Source: Charina bottae (lineage: Eukaryota; Chordata; Lepidosauria; Squamata; Charinaidae). Taken from it: 64,000 nucleotides of DNA. Shown here one piece after another: positions 41,398 to 51,794 of the stretch. Where the stretch lies: positions 1,343,501-1,407,500 of the forward strand of contig JALMGJ010000026.1 in assembly GCA_023362775.1 (NCBI GenBank), written 5' to 3'. The translations under genes were made by a program, and so were the position numbers. Each line of letters starts with the position of its first letter. The first letter of the stretch is position 1. The notes under the pieces were generated by a model. The model was not told the DNA's origin and did not search any database. It saw only the letters and a list, made by a program, of their open reading frames with translations.

Positions 41398-41545
41398 TAA
41401 AGCTAAAGGTTCCCCCCGCACTTTTGTGCAGTCGTGTCCGGCTCTAGGGGCCGGTGCTCATCTCCGTTTGTTAGCCGAAGAGCCAGCGTTGTCCGAAGAC
41501 GCTTCCACGGTCACGTGGCCGCATGACGCACGCAGAACGCTGTTG
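41398..41545 (-). mobile_element. Sauria-type SINE, 3' half only
   Basis: Complement of the tail and body, from AAAGGTTCCCCCCGCAC to GCAGAACGCTGTT; the tRNA-like head is missing. Confidence 0.85.
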
Positions 41546-41812
41546 TGGAACTTGGGTTGGGTTTGCCCAAACTACTATGGAAAAATGAGGTTAACTCGCC
41601 TGAGGTTCAACGTGTCATGTGAAAGTCATGTTTTAAGTAGAGGATGTGACTAATGCCCTGAGGCTGGACGAGGTCAAGAGCCTGTCTAGTCCAGTGCTTT
41701 GTGCTCCACAGCGGTTGATCGGATGCATCCTGGAAGCTGATAAGCACGAGAAGAGGGTGGTGACCCTCCTCCACTGTGGCTCTCCAGCCCCAGATTTCAA
41801 ATCTGCTACCTA

Positions 41813-42158
41813 CAGGCAGTCCTCACTTAACAACCACAATTGGGACTGGAATTTCGGTTGCTAAGAGAATCTGACCCGATTTTACGACCTTTTTTGCGGT
41901 GGTCGTTAAGCGAATCACGCGGTTCCCCATTGATTTTGCTTGCCAGAAGCTGGCCGGGAAGATCGAAAATGATGGTCTTGTGACCATGGGACGCTGCGAT
42001 GGTCGTAAATGCCAACCAAGCACCCAAATTGTGATCACGTGACTGCAGGGATGCTGCAACGGTCATAAGTATGAGGACCGGTCGTAAGTTGGTTTCTCCA
42101 GCACTGTCGTAAGTCCGAACCATCACTAAGCGAATGGTTGTTAAGTGAGGATTACCTA
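41813..42158. mobile_element. Tigger/mariner-like MITE
   Basis: Starts CAGGCAGTCCTCACTTAACA and ends AGTGAGGATTACCTA. The flank is TA on both sides. Both termini carry substitutions, and the interior has deletions relative to the 410-bp copies. Confidence 0.85.
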
Positions 42159-42421
42159 TATGAGTCTAGACTACGGTAGTCTAGCAGTAGAGTTTAGGGG
42201 TGCCTGATAGCCTGAATCTCTGTCAATTTGGTGTCCACCCGTGTTTAGTGGTAGCCGGTTCCATAATTTAGCTGCATGCGATTCCTGCCTTATGCTGGTC
42301 CTGAATCTGTGTTTTTTCCTATTGGGTAGTCCCAAGTTCTAATATGGTGAAAGAAAAACGTGCCTCTGTCCACATTTTCCATACCATGAATTATATTTTC
42401 TCTGTCACCTTTTCCTTTACC
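42159..42421. other. No recognised gene
   Basis: Unassigned. Confidence 0.3.
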
Positions 42422-42585
42422 CAGCAGTTCTCAAACATCTTGGCCTCAGGACTCCTTTACATTCTTAAAAATCACAGAGAACCCCAAAAAGCTTTGGTTT
42501 GTGTGGGTTATATCTATCGATATTTACTGTATTAGAAATTAAAACGGAGGAACAGTGAAATATTTCACTATGCGGACCCCCTGAT
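42422..42585. mobile_element. Old hAT-Charlie-type element
   Basis: CAGCAGTTCTCAAACATCTT then GGACTCCTTTACATTCTTAA and GGTTATATCTATCGATATTT. From memory this resembles non-autonomous Charlie elements also found in mammals. The right end is not clear. Confidence 0.45.
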
Positions 42586-42654
42586 AGCCTTCACCTATCT
42601 TCAATCTGAGTCGAAGAACCTAAGTTGTCGTCATATACCTTTTCTTCACCTCTC

Positions 42655-42835
42655 CCTGCCCCCCTTTTTCAGGTGTGGTGACAGGGCCCCCCACAGCGGG
42701 GGTCAAAAAGATGGCAGCCATAACCATGTGACCAAAGGCCCCCCTCTTTTTACGTGCATGGTTATGGCTGCCATCAGGACTTGGTGACCCCCTCCTTGCC
42801 GACACCCCTTTGTGGTGACCAGAGCTGGACACCGC
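42655..42835. mobile_element. Diverged inverted-repeat element, AAGATGGCAGCC family
   Basis: AGATGGCAGCCATAACCATG is mirrored by CATGGTTATGGCTGCCATC across a short loop, with GGGGTCAAAA/GGTGACCCC outside. It is probably related to the 20611, 30130 and 54795 copies. Confidence 0.45.
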
Positions 42836-42884
42836 TGTCCAAGTCTCACCCCAGATTTATACGAGCCCACATTACATTGGCAGC

Positions 42885-43010
42885 TGTATGTAGCTTGAAT
42901 CCTTATCCAAGGAGCGAAACGTTTCCACTGAGAAAATAGAAATCCAGTTGACATGATTCAAGCTACAGACAATTCCACCTGGATGACTGAGAACCTTCAT
43001 AGACACATTG
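42885..43010 (-). mobile_element. Element with GAGCGAAACGTTTCC core, partial
   Basis: It shares AATAGAAATCCAGTTGACAT, GATTCAAGCTACAGAC and CATCCAGGTGG/GAATTG in complement with the full copy at 44258-44395. Family unassigned; see the finding. Confidence 0.65.
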
Positions 43011-43071
43011 GCAGCTGTATTTTCAATTCCGTTTGTCGTATTTCATCCCAAATCCCTGGAGATGGTTTAAA

Positions 43072-43196
43072 AAGGTAAAGGTCCCCCGCCCCCCCGCACA
43101 TTTGTGCAGTCGTGTCCGACTCTTGGGGCCGGTGCTCATCTCCGTTTGTTAGCCAAAGAGCCAGCGTTGTCCGAAGACGCTTCCGCGGTCATGTAA
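43072..43196 (-). mobile_element. Sauria-type SINE, 3' third only
   Basis: From AAAGGTAAAGGTCCCCCGCC to TCCGCGGTCATGT, then joined to ACCATGGAGATGG, a repeat of the left flank ATGG(A)GATGGTTTA. Head missing. Confidence 0.85.
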
Positions 43197-43536
43197 ACCA
43201 TGGAGATGGTTTAGTTGATGACTATTATTTATGTGCCGAGCATAACTAATGCTTTTAACCTGAATCCCCATCTCACCGTAAGCGTGAGCCTTATTTTTGC
43301 TGATATTTTTTCTGAATATCTCAGAGATGTGATTCCTTGTTGTTGTTGTGTTGTTGTTTTTGTTCTTTGATGTGTGTGCTTCCCAGAGGCAAGGCACCTG
43401 TGTCCTCCGTTGATTTAAAAGCCAAGCGATTGTTTGCTCTTCAGATTATTTGAAATACAGAACTCAATTAAGGTCTATTAATTCCGGGTGTGAATTGCAC
43501 ACCCTGGCATTCTTGGAAAATTACATCTCCGTTCTC
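43197..43536. other. No recognised gene
   Basis: Contains a GTT repeat near 43339. Unassigned. Confidence 0.35.
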
Positions 43537-43645
43537 CAACCTGGTGCCCTCCAGATGCACTGGGACTACATCTGAGCCAGCACGGCAGGGAAATTTGTAA
43601 TCAGCAGTCCCAACCAACCTGGAGGGTGTTGGCTTGTAGAAGGCC
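43537..43645. mobile_element. Inverted-repeat MITE, CAACCTGGTGCCCTCCAGAT type
   Basis: CAACCTGGTGCCCTCCAGAT at the left is mirrored by the right-hand ACCAACCTGGAGGGTGTTGG. A GGGACTACATC/GCAGTCCCAAC pair lies inside. This is a dispersed hairpin type; decayed here. Confidence 0.5.
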
Positions 43646-43969
43646 AGTTTACTCAAGCTAAGGAAATTTTAAATGTTTACTCGAGCGAGGGGAATTTTAA
43701 ATATAGATTACACATTTCTTAAGCGATCACACTTGACTTGTTTTGTCTAGTGTGCCCTGTGAACCAACTCAACCAATGAGGGCAATGCCAACAAACTTTG
43801 GTGCCACCTCATGGACTGGAGGAAAGTGTGGGCGTCAGGAAGAGTCCATGGTGACTTCTAAAGTCATCCAAAATAACAGTAATGTAGACATAAACCATGG
43901 AATCTACCGCTTACAATGGTGGGGTGACCCTGTGAAGACACCATTAAGTCACTAGTATGGAAATAACCA
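43646..43969. other. No recognised gene
   Basis: Unassigned. Confidence 0.35.
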
Positions 43970-43989
43970 GTGTTATATAGGGTTAGGGT

Positions 43990-45335
43990 CATTTATGATA
44001 ACGTTGAAGAGCATTGGGCCCAGGATGGATTTTTAGGAACCCTGTGATGGCTTCTAGTAATCACCTTGTTCCTTTCTAAGTGCTTTGAAATCCACTGCTT
44101 GGTGATCTCTAGCATTTTCCCAGGTGCTGATGTCAAGCTGATGGGTTTCCTGGGTCTACTTTCCCCCCTTTTTAAAAAATAGGAATAATGTTGCTCTTCT
44201 CCAGTCTTCTGGCACTTCCCTTGCACTCCAGAGTTCTCAAAGTTCTTCCAGTCAGTGTGTCTATGAAGGTTCTCAGTCATCCAGGTGGAATTGTCTGTAG
44301 CTTGAATCATGTCAACTGGATTTCTATTTTCTCAGTGGAGCGAAACGTTTCCACTGAGAAAATAGAAATCCAGTTGACATGATTCAAGCTACAGACTTCC
44401 AGTCAGTGGTCCTGAAATCACATCTACCAGTTCCTTTAACTCCAGTTCATCCGGCCCAGGAGACTTGAGTTCCTTCAAAGCAGCTCGATGCTCTACCGCC
44501 ACTTACTCACCTATTTTGACCCGTGTTTCTCTTCTGCCCGCCCCCCACATGCACCTTCTGAAGAATTAGACCACAATTTCCTTTGGTGAAAAGACAGATG
44601 CAAAATAAGAATTAAGCCGTTCAGCCTTTTCTGTGTTATCCGTCATCACCGTGCCATCTTCTCCAAGCAGCGAACCACTGTTTCCTTGACTTTCCTCTCC
44701 TTGTGCACAGAGCCCCAAAGCCTTTTTTTGTTGTTGTTATTTTTGGCACTTATTGCAAGCTCAGCTCATTCTGAGCCTTTGTCTTCCTGACCCCATACCT
44801 TAGGGCTATTTGCTGATATCGCTGCTTCTGTTGTACAGTATACCCCTCTTTCAATTTTTTAAACTTATCCAACCAGACCAGCTGCACCAGCTCTCTCCCA
44901 TTTTCCTTTTTGTTTGGCATTGTTTATGTTTGGGCTTTAAACATCTCATTTTTTGGAATTTCCTAGCCTCCCAAGCTGTTTTTCCCTGCAAGATTTCCAC
45001 CCATAGAATTCTTCCTACTTTTTTTCTTAGCTTATCGAGGTAATCTCTCTTGAAATCAAAAACTCTAATCTGATTACTTTCCGTTCTCTGTGCCTAAATC
45101 TTGGTGAATTCTACGATGACTCTTTCCCAAGCCCTACAACTTCCATTTCCTCCGCCATTTCTTTCAGCACAGCTGCTCCCCTAGTTTCCACCTTTGGGAC
45201 GATGAAGGTCTCTGCAAGGCATGTGAAGAACTTGTTGGATCTCTCCTTCGCCACAGGGTTTGATTCCCAGCTGATGTAGTGGAAATCCTCCATTATCACA
45301 GCGGTGTGTTTCCTGGACATCTCGGCCATCTAATT
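43990..45335 (-). mobile_element. CR1 LINE, decayed, endonuclease to RT region
   Basis: In minus-strand order: an endonuclease-like part (IMEDFHYISWESNPVAKERS near 45290-45230, compare the CR1 GDFNYP...W motif), a spacer, then RT N-terminal sequence (the complement of CATCCGGCCCAGGAGACTT, PGPDEL-type, near 44450) and ISLTSAPGKMLEITKQWISK near 44130. Frameshifts abound. A 138-bp element interrupts it at 44258-44395. Confidence 0.65.
44258..44395 (-). mobile_element. 138-bp element with 13-bp target duplication, inserted in CR1
   Basis: CTTCCAGTCAGTG occurs on both sides (44245-44257 and 44396-44408). Inside is a long hairpin: GTCTGTAGCTTGAATCATGT and its complement ACATGATTCAAGCTACAGAC around GAGCGAAACGTTTCC, with a single-sided extension TGTCTATGAAGGTTCTCAGT. 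The duplication length is atypical for hAT (8 bp) or Tigger (TA). Superfamily unassigned. Confidence 0.75.
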
Positions 45336-45404
45336 ATGAAGGTTTCACGTATATCTTCTGCTTGGTTGAATGGCCGGTCATGCACACCCATGGAAGTATC
45401 ATTA

Positions 45405-46108
45405 CAGGTAGCCCTCGAATTACGACCATTTGTTTAACGACCGTTCGAAGTTACGACGGTGCTGGAAAAAGTGACTTGCGACCAGTCCTCGCACTTATGA
45501 CTGTTGCAGCGTCACCGCAGTCATGTGATCAAAATTCGGGGGCTTGGCAACCGGCATGTATTTACGACATGCCGGAAGGGGGCGTGATGGCTCAGCGGTT
45601 AAGACGCCAGGCTTGTTGATCAGAAGGCCGCAAGTTCGGAGGTTTGAGACCCGAGCGCCGCGTGACGGAGTGAGCTCCTGCACTCGCCCCAGCTCTTGCC
45701 AACTTAGCAATTTGAAAGCATGCAAATGCAAGTAGGTACCACTTCGGTGGGATGGTAACAGCGTTCCGCGTGCGTCATGCTGGCCACATGACCGCGGAAG
45801 TGTCTTCGGACAACGCTGGCTCTTTGGCTAACAAACGGAGATGAGCACCGGCCCCTAGAGTTGGACACGACTGCACAACTGTGCGGGGGGAACCTTTACC
45901 TTTACCTTGCAATGTCCCGGGGTCATGAGATCACCATTTGTGACCTTCCCAGCCAGCTCCTGACAAGCAAAATCAATGGGGAAATGCATGATTCACTTAA
46001 CGACCGTGGCAAAAAGGTCGTAAAATTGGGCATGACTCACTTAACGACTGCATCGCTTAGCGACGGACGTTCCGGTCCCAATTGTGGTCGTAAGTCGAGG
46101 GCTACCTG
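45405..46108. mobile_element. Tigger/mariner-like MITE split by a Sauria SINE
   Basis: Starts CAGGTAGCCCTCGAATTACG, ends GTCGAGGGCTACCTG, TA on both sides. The two halves resume around 45577 and 45907. Confidence 0.88.
45577..45906 (+). mobile_element. Sauria-type SINE inside the Tigger-like MITE
   Basis: Full-length head to tail; the B box is mutated to GGTTTGAGACC. It must postdate the MITE. No clean target duplication seen. Confidence 0.9.
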
Positions 46109-46304
46109 TATTGTTTCTTTTCCCCTTAATTTCCACCCAGACACTTTGGGCAGGGATTTCACCCTTGTCATTAATTGTCATTAATTTCCATACAGGAGTA
46201 GTCCTTCTTTATGTATAAGGCAATCCTCCCACCTTCCCTTTTGTTGAGTCTGTTTCTTTTGTACATTTTATATCCTTCCAGTACTATATTTCAATCATGA
46301 GTAT

Positions 46305-46372
46305 TATTTATTTATTTATTTATTTATTAATCAAATTTATCACCGCCCATCTCCACCATGGTAGACTCTGAT
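46305..46372 (-). mobile_element. L2-type LINE 3' end
   Basis: TTTA microsatellite, then AAATTTATCACCGCCCATCT: complement of the L2 tail. Confidence 0.65.
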
Positions 46373-46433
46373 TATAATCACGGTCATGATTATATTCTAA
46401 TCATGAACTCCATCCTCCCAGGTTTCAGTAATA

Positions 46434-46784
46434 CAGGTAGTCCTCACTTAATGACCATTCATTTAGTGATGGTTCAGACTTACGACGGGACTGAAAAAAG
46501 TGACTTAGAACTGGTGCTCATACTTACAACCGTCGCAGCATCCTTGCGTTCACATGATCACAATTTGGGTGCTTGGCAACCAGGTTGCATTTATGACCGT
46601 TGCAGCATCCTGTGGTCACATGATTGCCATTTTTTACCTTCCTGGCTGGCTTCTGGCAAGCAAAATCAATGGGGAACCGTGTGATTCGCTTAACGATCAT
46701 GGGGTTTGCTTAACAACCGTGGTGATTCGCTTAATGACTGCCAGAAAAAGATCATAAAATTGGGTCAGATTTGCTTAACAACCT
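46434..46784. mobile_element. Tigger/mariner-like MITE, right end lost
   Basis: Starts CAGGTAGTCCTCACTTAATG, preceded by TA. It continues to TTTGCTTAACAACCTA, where the right terminal repeat is missing. Confidence 0.85.
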
Positions 46785-47225
46785 ACCAGCAACACTTTCA
46801 AAGTGTTCAAAGAGTGTTATGCTAACTCTAACCTTAACCTGTCTTAATCATGGTTTTTCAAAGAGCCAGGCTTGTGGCCTAATGTGATTACAGAGTCGTT
46901 CAGACAAAAATGGTTCCATTTAGACTCCTGAAAAAATGCAGAAGCTAACAAAATCCCTTCCGAAAGATGTGAGTGGGTAACTGTTTCCTGATTTTTTTTC
47001 AAACGTAAGACTTCCATTGCAGAATAGTTACCAAAAGATTGGCTTATTTGGAGCCCTACCAAGCAAGTTCTGGATTGTTTTCCATGTGGGTTACTTTCTG
47101 GAGTGAGATGGAAATAATGCAGAGTATGTGAATAAGTAGCACAAGCCCCTCCCTCCCTCCCTCCCTCCTCTCTCTCTCTCTCTCTCTCTCTCACTCACTC
47201 TCCATCTCACTACTGTGACTCTGGG
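46785..47225. other. No gene; CCCT/CT microsatellite
   Basis: A CCCT run then CT run spans about 47148-47196. The rest is unassigned. Confidence 0.45.
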
Positions 47226-47550
47226 TGACTGACAGTGAATTAAAACAGCAGCAACAACAACAAAATTACAATAACCAATATACCACGTGCCAGAAGTCCA
47301 AATGCCCCATTCCACCTTGCACTTTGATAATAAACAGAGAAACCTCAGAGAAACCAGCCAACCAAGTTCACCCACCATGCCAGCCCAAATGCCTGCGGGA
47401 AAAACCAGGTTTAACTCCTTACAGAAGGCCAACAGGGCGGGGGCCACCTGGACTCCCTGGGAGATGCTGTTCCACCGGGCAGGCGTGATGACAGAAAAGG
47501 CACATCTCCGGGGTCCTGCAGGGTGGCATTGCTTAATGGAAGGGACCTAG
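47226..47550 (-). mobile_element. L2-type LINE 3' fragment
   Basis: Minus-strand translation at 47550-47370 gives VPSIKQCHPAGPRRCAFSVI and ARWNSISQGVQVAPALLAFC, matching the L2 C-terminus. The 3' UTR lies toward 47226. Its right edge meets a CR1 end. Confidence 0.7.
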
Positions 47551-47616
47551 AGCGTGGGGTGGACTAGAAGACCCCCAAGGTCCCTTCCAACCCTAGGATT
47601 CCGTGAGTCTATGCCC
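47551..47616 (+). mobile_element. CR1 LINE 3' terminus
   Basis: GGACTAGAAGACCCCCAAGG and CCTTCCAACCCTAGGATTCC then GTGAGTCTATG, about two diverged octamers. Confidence 0.75.
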
Positions 47617-48141
47617 GTCCTGCCAGCTCTGGTGGTACAAGCAGAAACAAGAGGATGCAGATGCTTCTGCAAATAACGCACTTCATGAAGGTGAGAGGAG
47701 CGTAGGGCGTGCGGCTTGCCCCCCTCGCGGGATGTGGTGGACAGTGAGGTTCAGATGCAGAGGTGAAGCAGGGGGACAGGGTGGGTTCATCCGCAGCTCT
47801 GGGACGTGGCTTCCAGAACCCCAGATCTGCCTGCTCAGCTCTGCTCAGTCCGGTCCACGGGCTAGTGGGAGCCATGCAACGAATGACTCTGAGAGCCACG
47901 GCCTAGTTGTGTGGACCACGGCGGCAGAGGGTATGCCTCACAAGTTTGCATTGTGCCCAAAGAAATGACGGCTGGGCTCTGGTGGCTTTTAAGTTCTGCC
48001 TTTTAATGTGAGGGGAGTCATCTGTCTTGTTTCTTTATGCCATTGGGGTTGGCTGGCCCCTTAGATCTGTTTCGACCAGCCTTGTTGATCAGTGGAATAA
48101 GATCTACCACCTTTGGATCAAATTATATGATGTTGTAGGTG
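47617..48141. other. No recognised gene
   Basis: A plus frame (47603-47968) and a minus frame (47609-47899) overlap with no family resemblance. Confidence 0.35.
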
Positions 48142-48151
48142 TATGTATGTA

Positions 48152-48208
<57 letters not shown>

Positions 48209-48246
48209 ATGTATGTATGTATGTATGTATGTATGTGTATATATAT
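48142..48246. repeat. TATG/TG microsatellite
   Basis: Three TATG units, a TG run of about 34 bp, then about 11 TATG units and TATATA. Confidence 0.95.
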
Positions 48247-48279
48247 GCAATTTTATATTGTTATTATTGATATTTATTG

Positions 48280-48376
48280 TTTTAATTCTTTAAATTGTTG
48301 TGAACTGCCCAGGGTCCCTCCTTGTGGGGGAGATGGGTGGGATATAAATGTAATAAACAAATAAATAAATAAATGA
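48280..48376 (+). mobile_element. L2-type LINE 3' end
   Basis: GTGAACTGCCCAGGGTCCCT and GGGAGATGGGTGGGATATAA with an AAAT tail. Confidence 0.7.
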
Positions 48377-48954
48377 ACCCTTCTAGTCATACAACCGGGA
48401 TTTCTCAGCAATTTCACCCCAGTTCCGGAGCGATCTCAGGCCTTATGTGACGGAGGAGTGGCAGGGTGGGGGCTAGATTGAGGCAGACGGGTGAGTTCAT
48501 CCCCTCCGCCAATCCAGCCACCCACCCACCCACTGCGCCAACACTTGCTTTGTGCCCTCTGATGAGTCAATGGAACGGGGATTTAGTAGACTTAAGCCTC
48601 ATAATCAATGTAAACTGTGCCTCAAACGCTTGGCAGGCACCAGATTTCTCCCCCCCCCCCCAATTTTATCTTCCCTCTATTGTTCTCTAGTCTAGGCTTT
48701 CCCAGGAAGCCTTGCTCTGTCTCTTCCCCACCCCCCCTTTCTTTCTTTTTTTCCTGTTGGGAGCTTGTTATGGTAGAACAAAACTGATAAGACATGTGCC
48801 AATGAAAAATGGGAGTCTTCTGGCTTGGCTGCCAAGCCTTCATTCCCCAGATCTGCCATGTTGTTTTCTATTGTCGCCCCTCACTCCTACCATTTTGCAG
48901 GTAAAGATAGGGGTGCCCAAAGCTGCTCAAAAATATTGTCAGGAATTCCATATA
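48377..48954. other. No recognised gene
   Basis: C-runs near 48651 and 48730. Unassigned. Confidence 0.35.
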
Positions 48955-48962
48955 TCTTAGAA

Positions 48963-49194
48963 CAGAGCTTTCCAAACTTTTTAGACATGCATCATTTCGC
49001 GACACACTCTTACAGCAGGGCACGAGGCAGGCACTAGGACCTGCCTGGAATCCTGGCAAGGCAGGTTTGGAGGCAGCAGGGCACAAGGCAGGCACTAGGA
49101 CCTGGCAGGGCTTGGAGGCAGCAGCAGCCGCGACACACCCAGACACTGCAGCCGACACACTAATGTGTCCCGACACACAGTTTGGAAAGCTCTG
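48963..49194. mobile_element. hAT MITE with perfect 8-bp target duplication, seed of the 62.8-kb minisatellite
   Basis: The ends are CAGAGCTTTCCAAACTTTTT and AGTTTGGAAAGCTCTG. TCTTAGAA flanks both sides (48955-48962 and 49195-49202). The interior contains two copies of GGCAGGCACTAGGACCTG (about 49028 and 49086), the unit that is amplified about twentyfold at 62882-64000. GACACAC motifs lie near both ends. Confidence 0.9.
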
Positions 49195-49202
49195 TCTTAG
49201 AA

Positions 49203-49596
49203 GCTGGTGGCGCCTGAGAGACAGGAGGTGGTACTTTCTCTGGAGGTCATGCATGGTAAGGAGCTCCAGAGAGGCAAGAGGATGGACCCGTCACCCACTT
49301 CAGTGATGTATCTTCTAGAGAAGACATTCCCATGATGCCCTTCAGATGTATCCAGCTGTATCCCCTAATGGACCACCAACTTTCAGTACTGCAGGAAATT
49401 AAATGGCTGTCCATCACTGCTGCTAAGAGCAATTTTTTGTTATTTCCTAGAGATCGTATCCAAGCAGATCAGAAAGGGACTCCTTTCCAGGTGTGGGGGA
49501 GGGAAAGATCTAAAAGGGGAGAGACAATGAAAAGAAGGAACAGCTCCTCCCACAACTGAATTTTTCCCCCCACCCTTGATGTAAATATATAGCTCA
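49203..49596. other. No recognised gene
   Basis: Unassigned. Confidence 0.35.
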
Positions 49597-49665
49597 GTGT
49601 TTCTCAACCTTGGCGGCTTCAAGATGGGTGGACTTCAACTCCCAGAATTCCCCAGCCAGCAAGGG
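49597..49665. mobile_element. Half of the palindromic hAT-type MITE
   Basis: Left arm only, CAGTGTTTCTCAACCTTGGC to CCCCAGCCAGCA. Confidence 0.7.
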
Positions 49666-49852
49666 GAATTGATATAGCTGCTGAAGCAGGTTTTGAATTC
49701 CTGGGGGAGATAATGTATTAGCTTATTGATTGATTGACTGATTGATTGGTTTGATTTTCTGCTCTGGTGAGCACTTAACACAGCTAACGAAGTTTCAAAT
49801 AAAATCCAAATGTTAAAACACGGATTAAAATTGACTCATGCCTCTTCTAAAG

Positions 49853-50078
49853 CAGGGGTGGGGGACCTTTTTTCTGCCAAGGGCCATTTGGATATTTATG
49901 ACCGGGGACTGGGGGGGGGCGGGGTTTCTGGGATTTCCACCGACCGGGGGCCGGAGTTTGCGGGCGGGAGCCAATCACAAGCACTGGGGGCGGGGTTTGC
50001 GGGCTGGAGTCCCGCGGGCCTTAGGCGGGAGCCCCATGGGCCTTATACAGCCCGCGGGCCTCACGTTGCCCACCCCTG
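49853..50078. mobile_element. GC-rich hAT MITE with perfect 8-bp target duplication
   Basis: The ends CAGGGGTGGGGGACC and GTTGCCCACCCCTG are inverted. TTCTAAAG lies on both sides (49845-49852 and 50079-50086). The interior is rich in CCCGCGGGCC-type blocks. The terminal sequence is of the Charlie (CAGGGGT) type. Confidence 0.9.
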
Positions 50079-50086
50079 TTCTAAAG

Positions 50087-50616
50087 GAAAGGTAAGCTGC
50101 TGCCTCCTTGGCTGTCAGGCCAATAGAGGACAACATTAAACCTCATGATGGGTCTTCCCTGCCTGCAGGTCTTCCAAGGGGTTGGGTATCAGCAATTCAG
50201 TGGCCCTTCTGGCTGGAGGCTCCGGGGGATGGATGTCCTACCCCACTGGTGGGCACCAGGTTGGGAACACAGTGCAGAGGCTGAGGGAAAGTCAAGCTCT
50301 GCTAACTGAGGCATTCACATGCATTCCTGTTTCCTAAAAACACGAATGGGACCATCCTTTTCCTACCCAGCGGCTGAGTTCCCACAACACACTCAGCTCC
50401 AAATACTATTGTTGTATTCATAGAATGTGGTGTAACCAAAGAAATAAAGCATGCTTAGCCTTTATGTGTTATCCTGGTTTGCATAGCATGAAATAATGGC
50501 TGCGTTCCCACAATACGCTGAATCCAAACTAGCCGGCCTCTTGCCTACTCTGGCTCTGAATGATGGGAGGTGTTTCCAATATATATGGAGGGCACAAAGC
50601 TGTGGGAAGCTTGTCC
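50087..50616. other. No gene; GGGTTC-CACA remnants
   Basis: TGAGTTCCCACAACACACTC near 50375 and TGCGTTCCCACAATACGCTG near 50502 belong to the dispersed repeat. Confidence 0.4.
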
Positions 50617-50624
50617 GGCTAGCC

Positions 50625-50759
50625 CAGTGTTTCTCAACCTTGGCAACTTTAAGACGCGTGGACTTCAACTCCCAGAATTCCCCAGCCAGCCATGCTGGCT
50701 GGGGAATTCTGGGAGTTGAAGTCCACGCATCTTAAAATTGCTAAGGTTGAGAAATACTG
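50625..50759. mobile_element. Full-length palindromic hAT-type MITE
   Basis: A 135-bp hairpin, flanked by GGCTAGCC (50617-50624) and GGCTAGAC (50760-50767), 7/8. Confidence 0.88.
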
Positions 50760-50767
50760 GGCTAGAC

Positions 50768-51790
50768 CTTTGGAGAGATCCGCCATGGTGGTTGTTCCAC
50801 GAGGACGCCAGAGGCATCCAAATTGCGTGCCTCGTTGTGACTCCAGCGTCAAACTCATTTGTCCAGGTATTCAAAGATGTACCGATCCAATTGCGTACTC
50901 AACTGGCTGTCCATCCATTAGCTGGGATTGGCTGCGGCTGCCGTCCTGATCTCACAGGGCTATTATGAGACACCCCCAGGCTGCACAATGTATGGCTCCC
51001 TATTTGAAATGCCCAGATGGATCTTTCTTTTTCAGAATTCAAGGTGGAACACTAATCCATTCAGATATCATTCTGTATTAAATATGCTCACTCAGTATTT
51101 TGGGTTGATATGTCCATTGGCTTGACCATGTGAAATAAATTCTGATTTAGTTGTGCATTAAGCCGATTTCTCTCCCATCCCTGCAACAGATGTTCCAGCT
51201 GAGGGTGAATACTGAGCAACTGTTCATAAGCCCCCCCCCCCCCTTCTTCTTTGCTTGGAAGTGTTGAAAAGTCTGGGAGGGCAGTTTTCACTGATCCTGA
51301 ACCCGGAGCAGGGGGCTCTGTGGACTGGCCTGCAGGACACAGAAAATGGGCCCCCTCCAGTCCCCCATCCCCCCCCCCAGGACTTTGCCTTCATATCAAG
51401 GCAGCAGTGTCTGCCTACCTCCCCCCCGCCCCCCTGCGGTTGCTGGATCTCAACAGCCGCGTCTGGGAATCGCTAAACCCTTAAAACAGCTGGCTTAGTC
51501 CCAGCAGAACTGAGAATCCGTAGCTAAGACTGGGGATTTGGGCTGTGCAGGTAACGGCAGGTGCCGTGCAGAGCGATTTTCTATCTCTTGCCAGATCTCT
51601 TCCCCCCTGTGGGCATCCCGCCTCCCCCACCCCAAGGGCGGGTGGGGGAGGGTGCAGGTAGGGGTGAGAGGCCTCCGAATGGGAATGTGAAGTCGGTGGT
51701 GCTTTGTAAGTACTACATAAAGGGTTACCAATCGAAGAGAATCTCTGTAGCTCAGGGTTGAACTGTGCAGTCCTTGGTGCTCTCTGAGCT
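50768..51790. other. No recognised gene
   Basis: About 1 kb unassigned, with C-runs near 51232, 51370 and 51422. No coding evidence. Confidence 0.35.
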
Positions 51791-51794
51791 TGGT

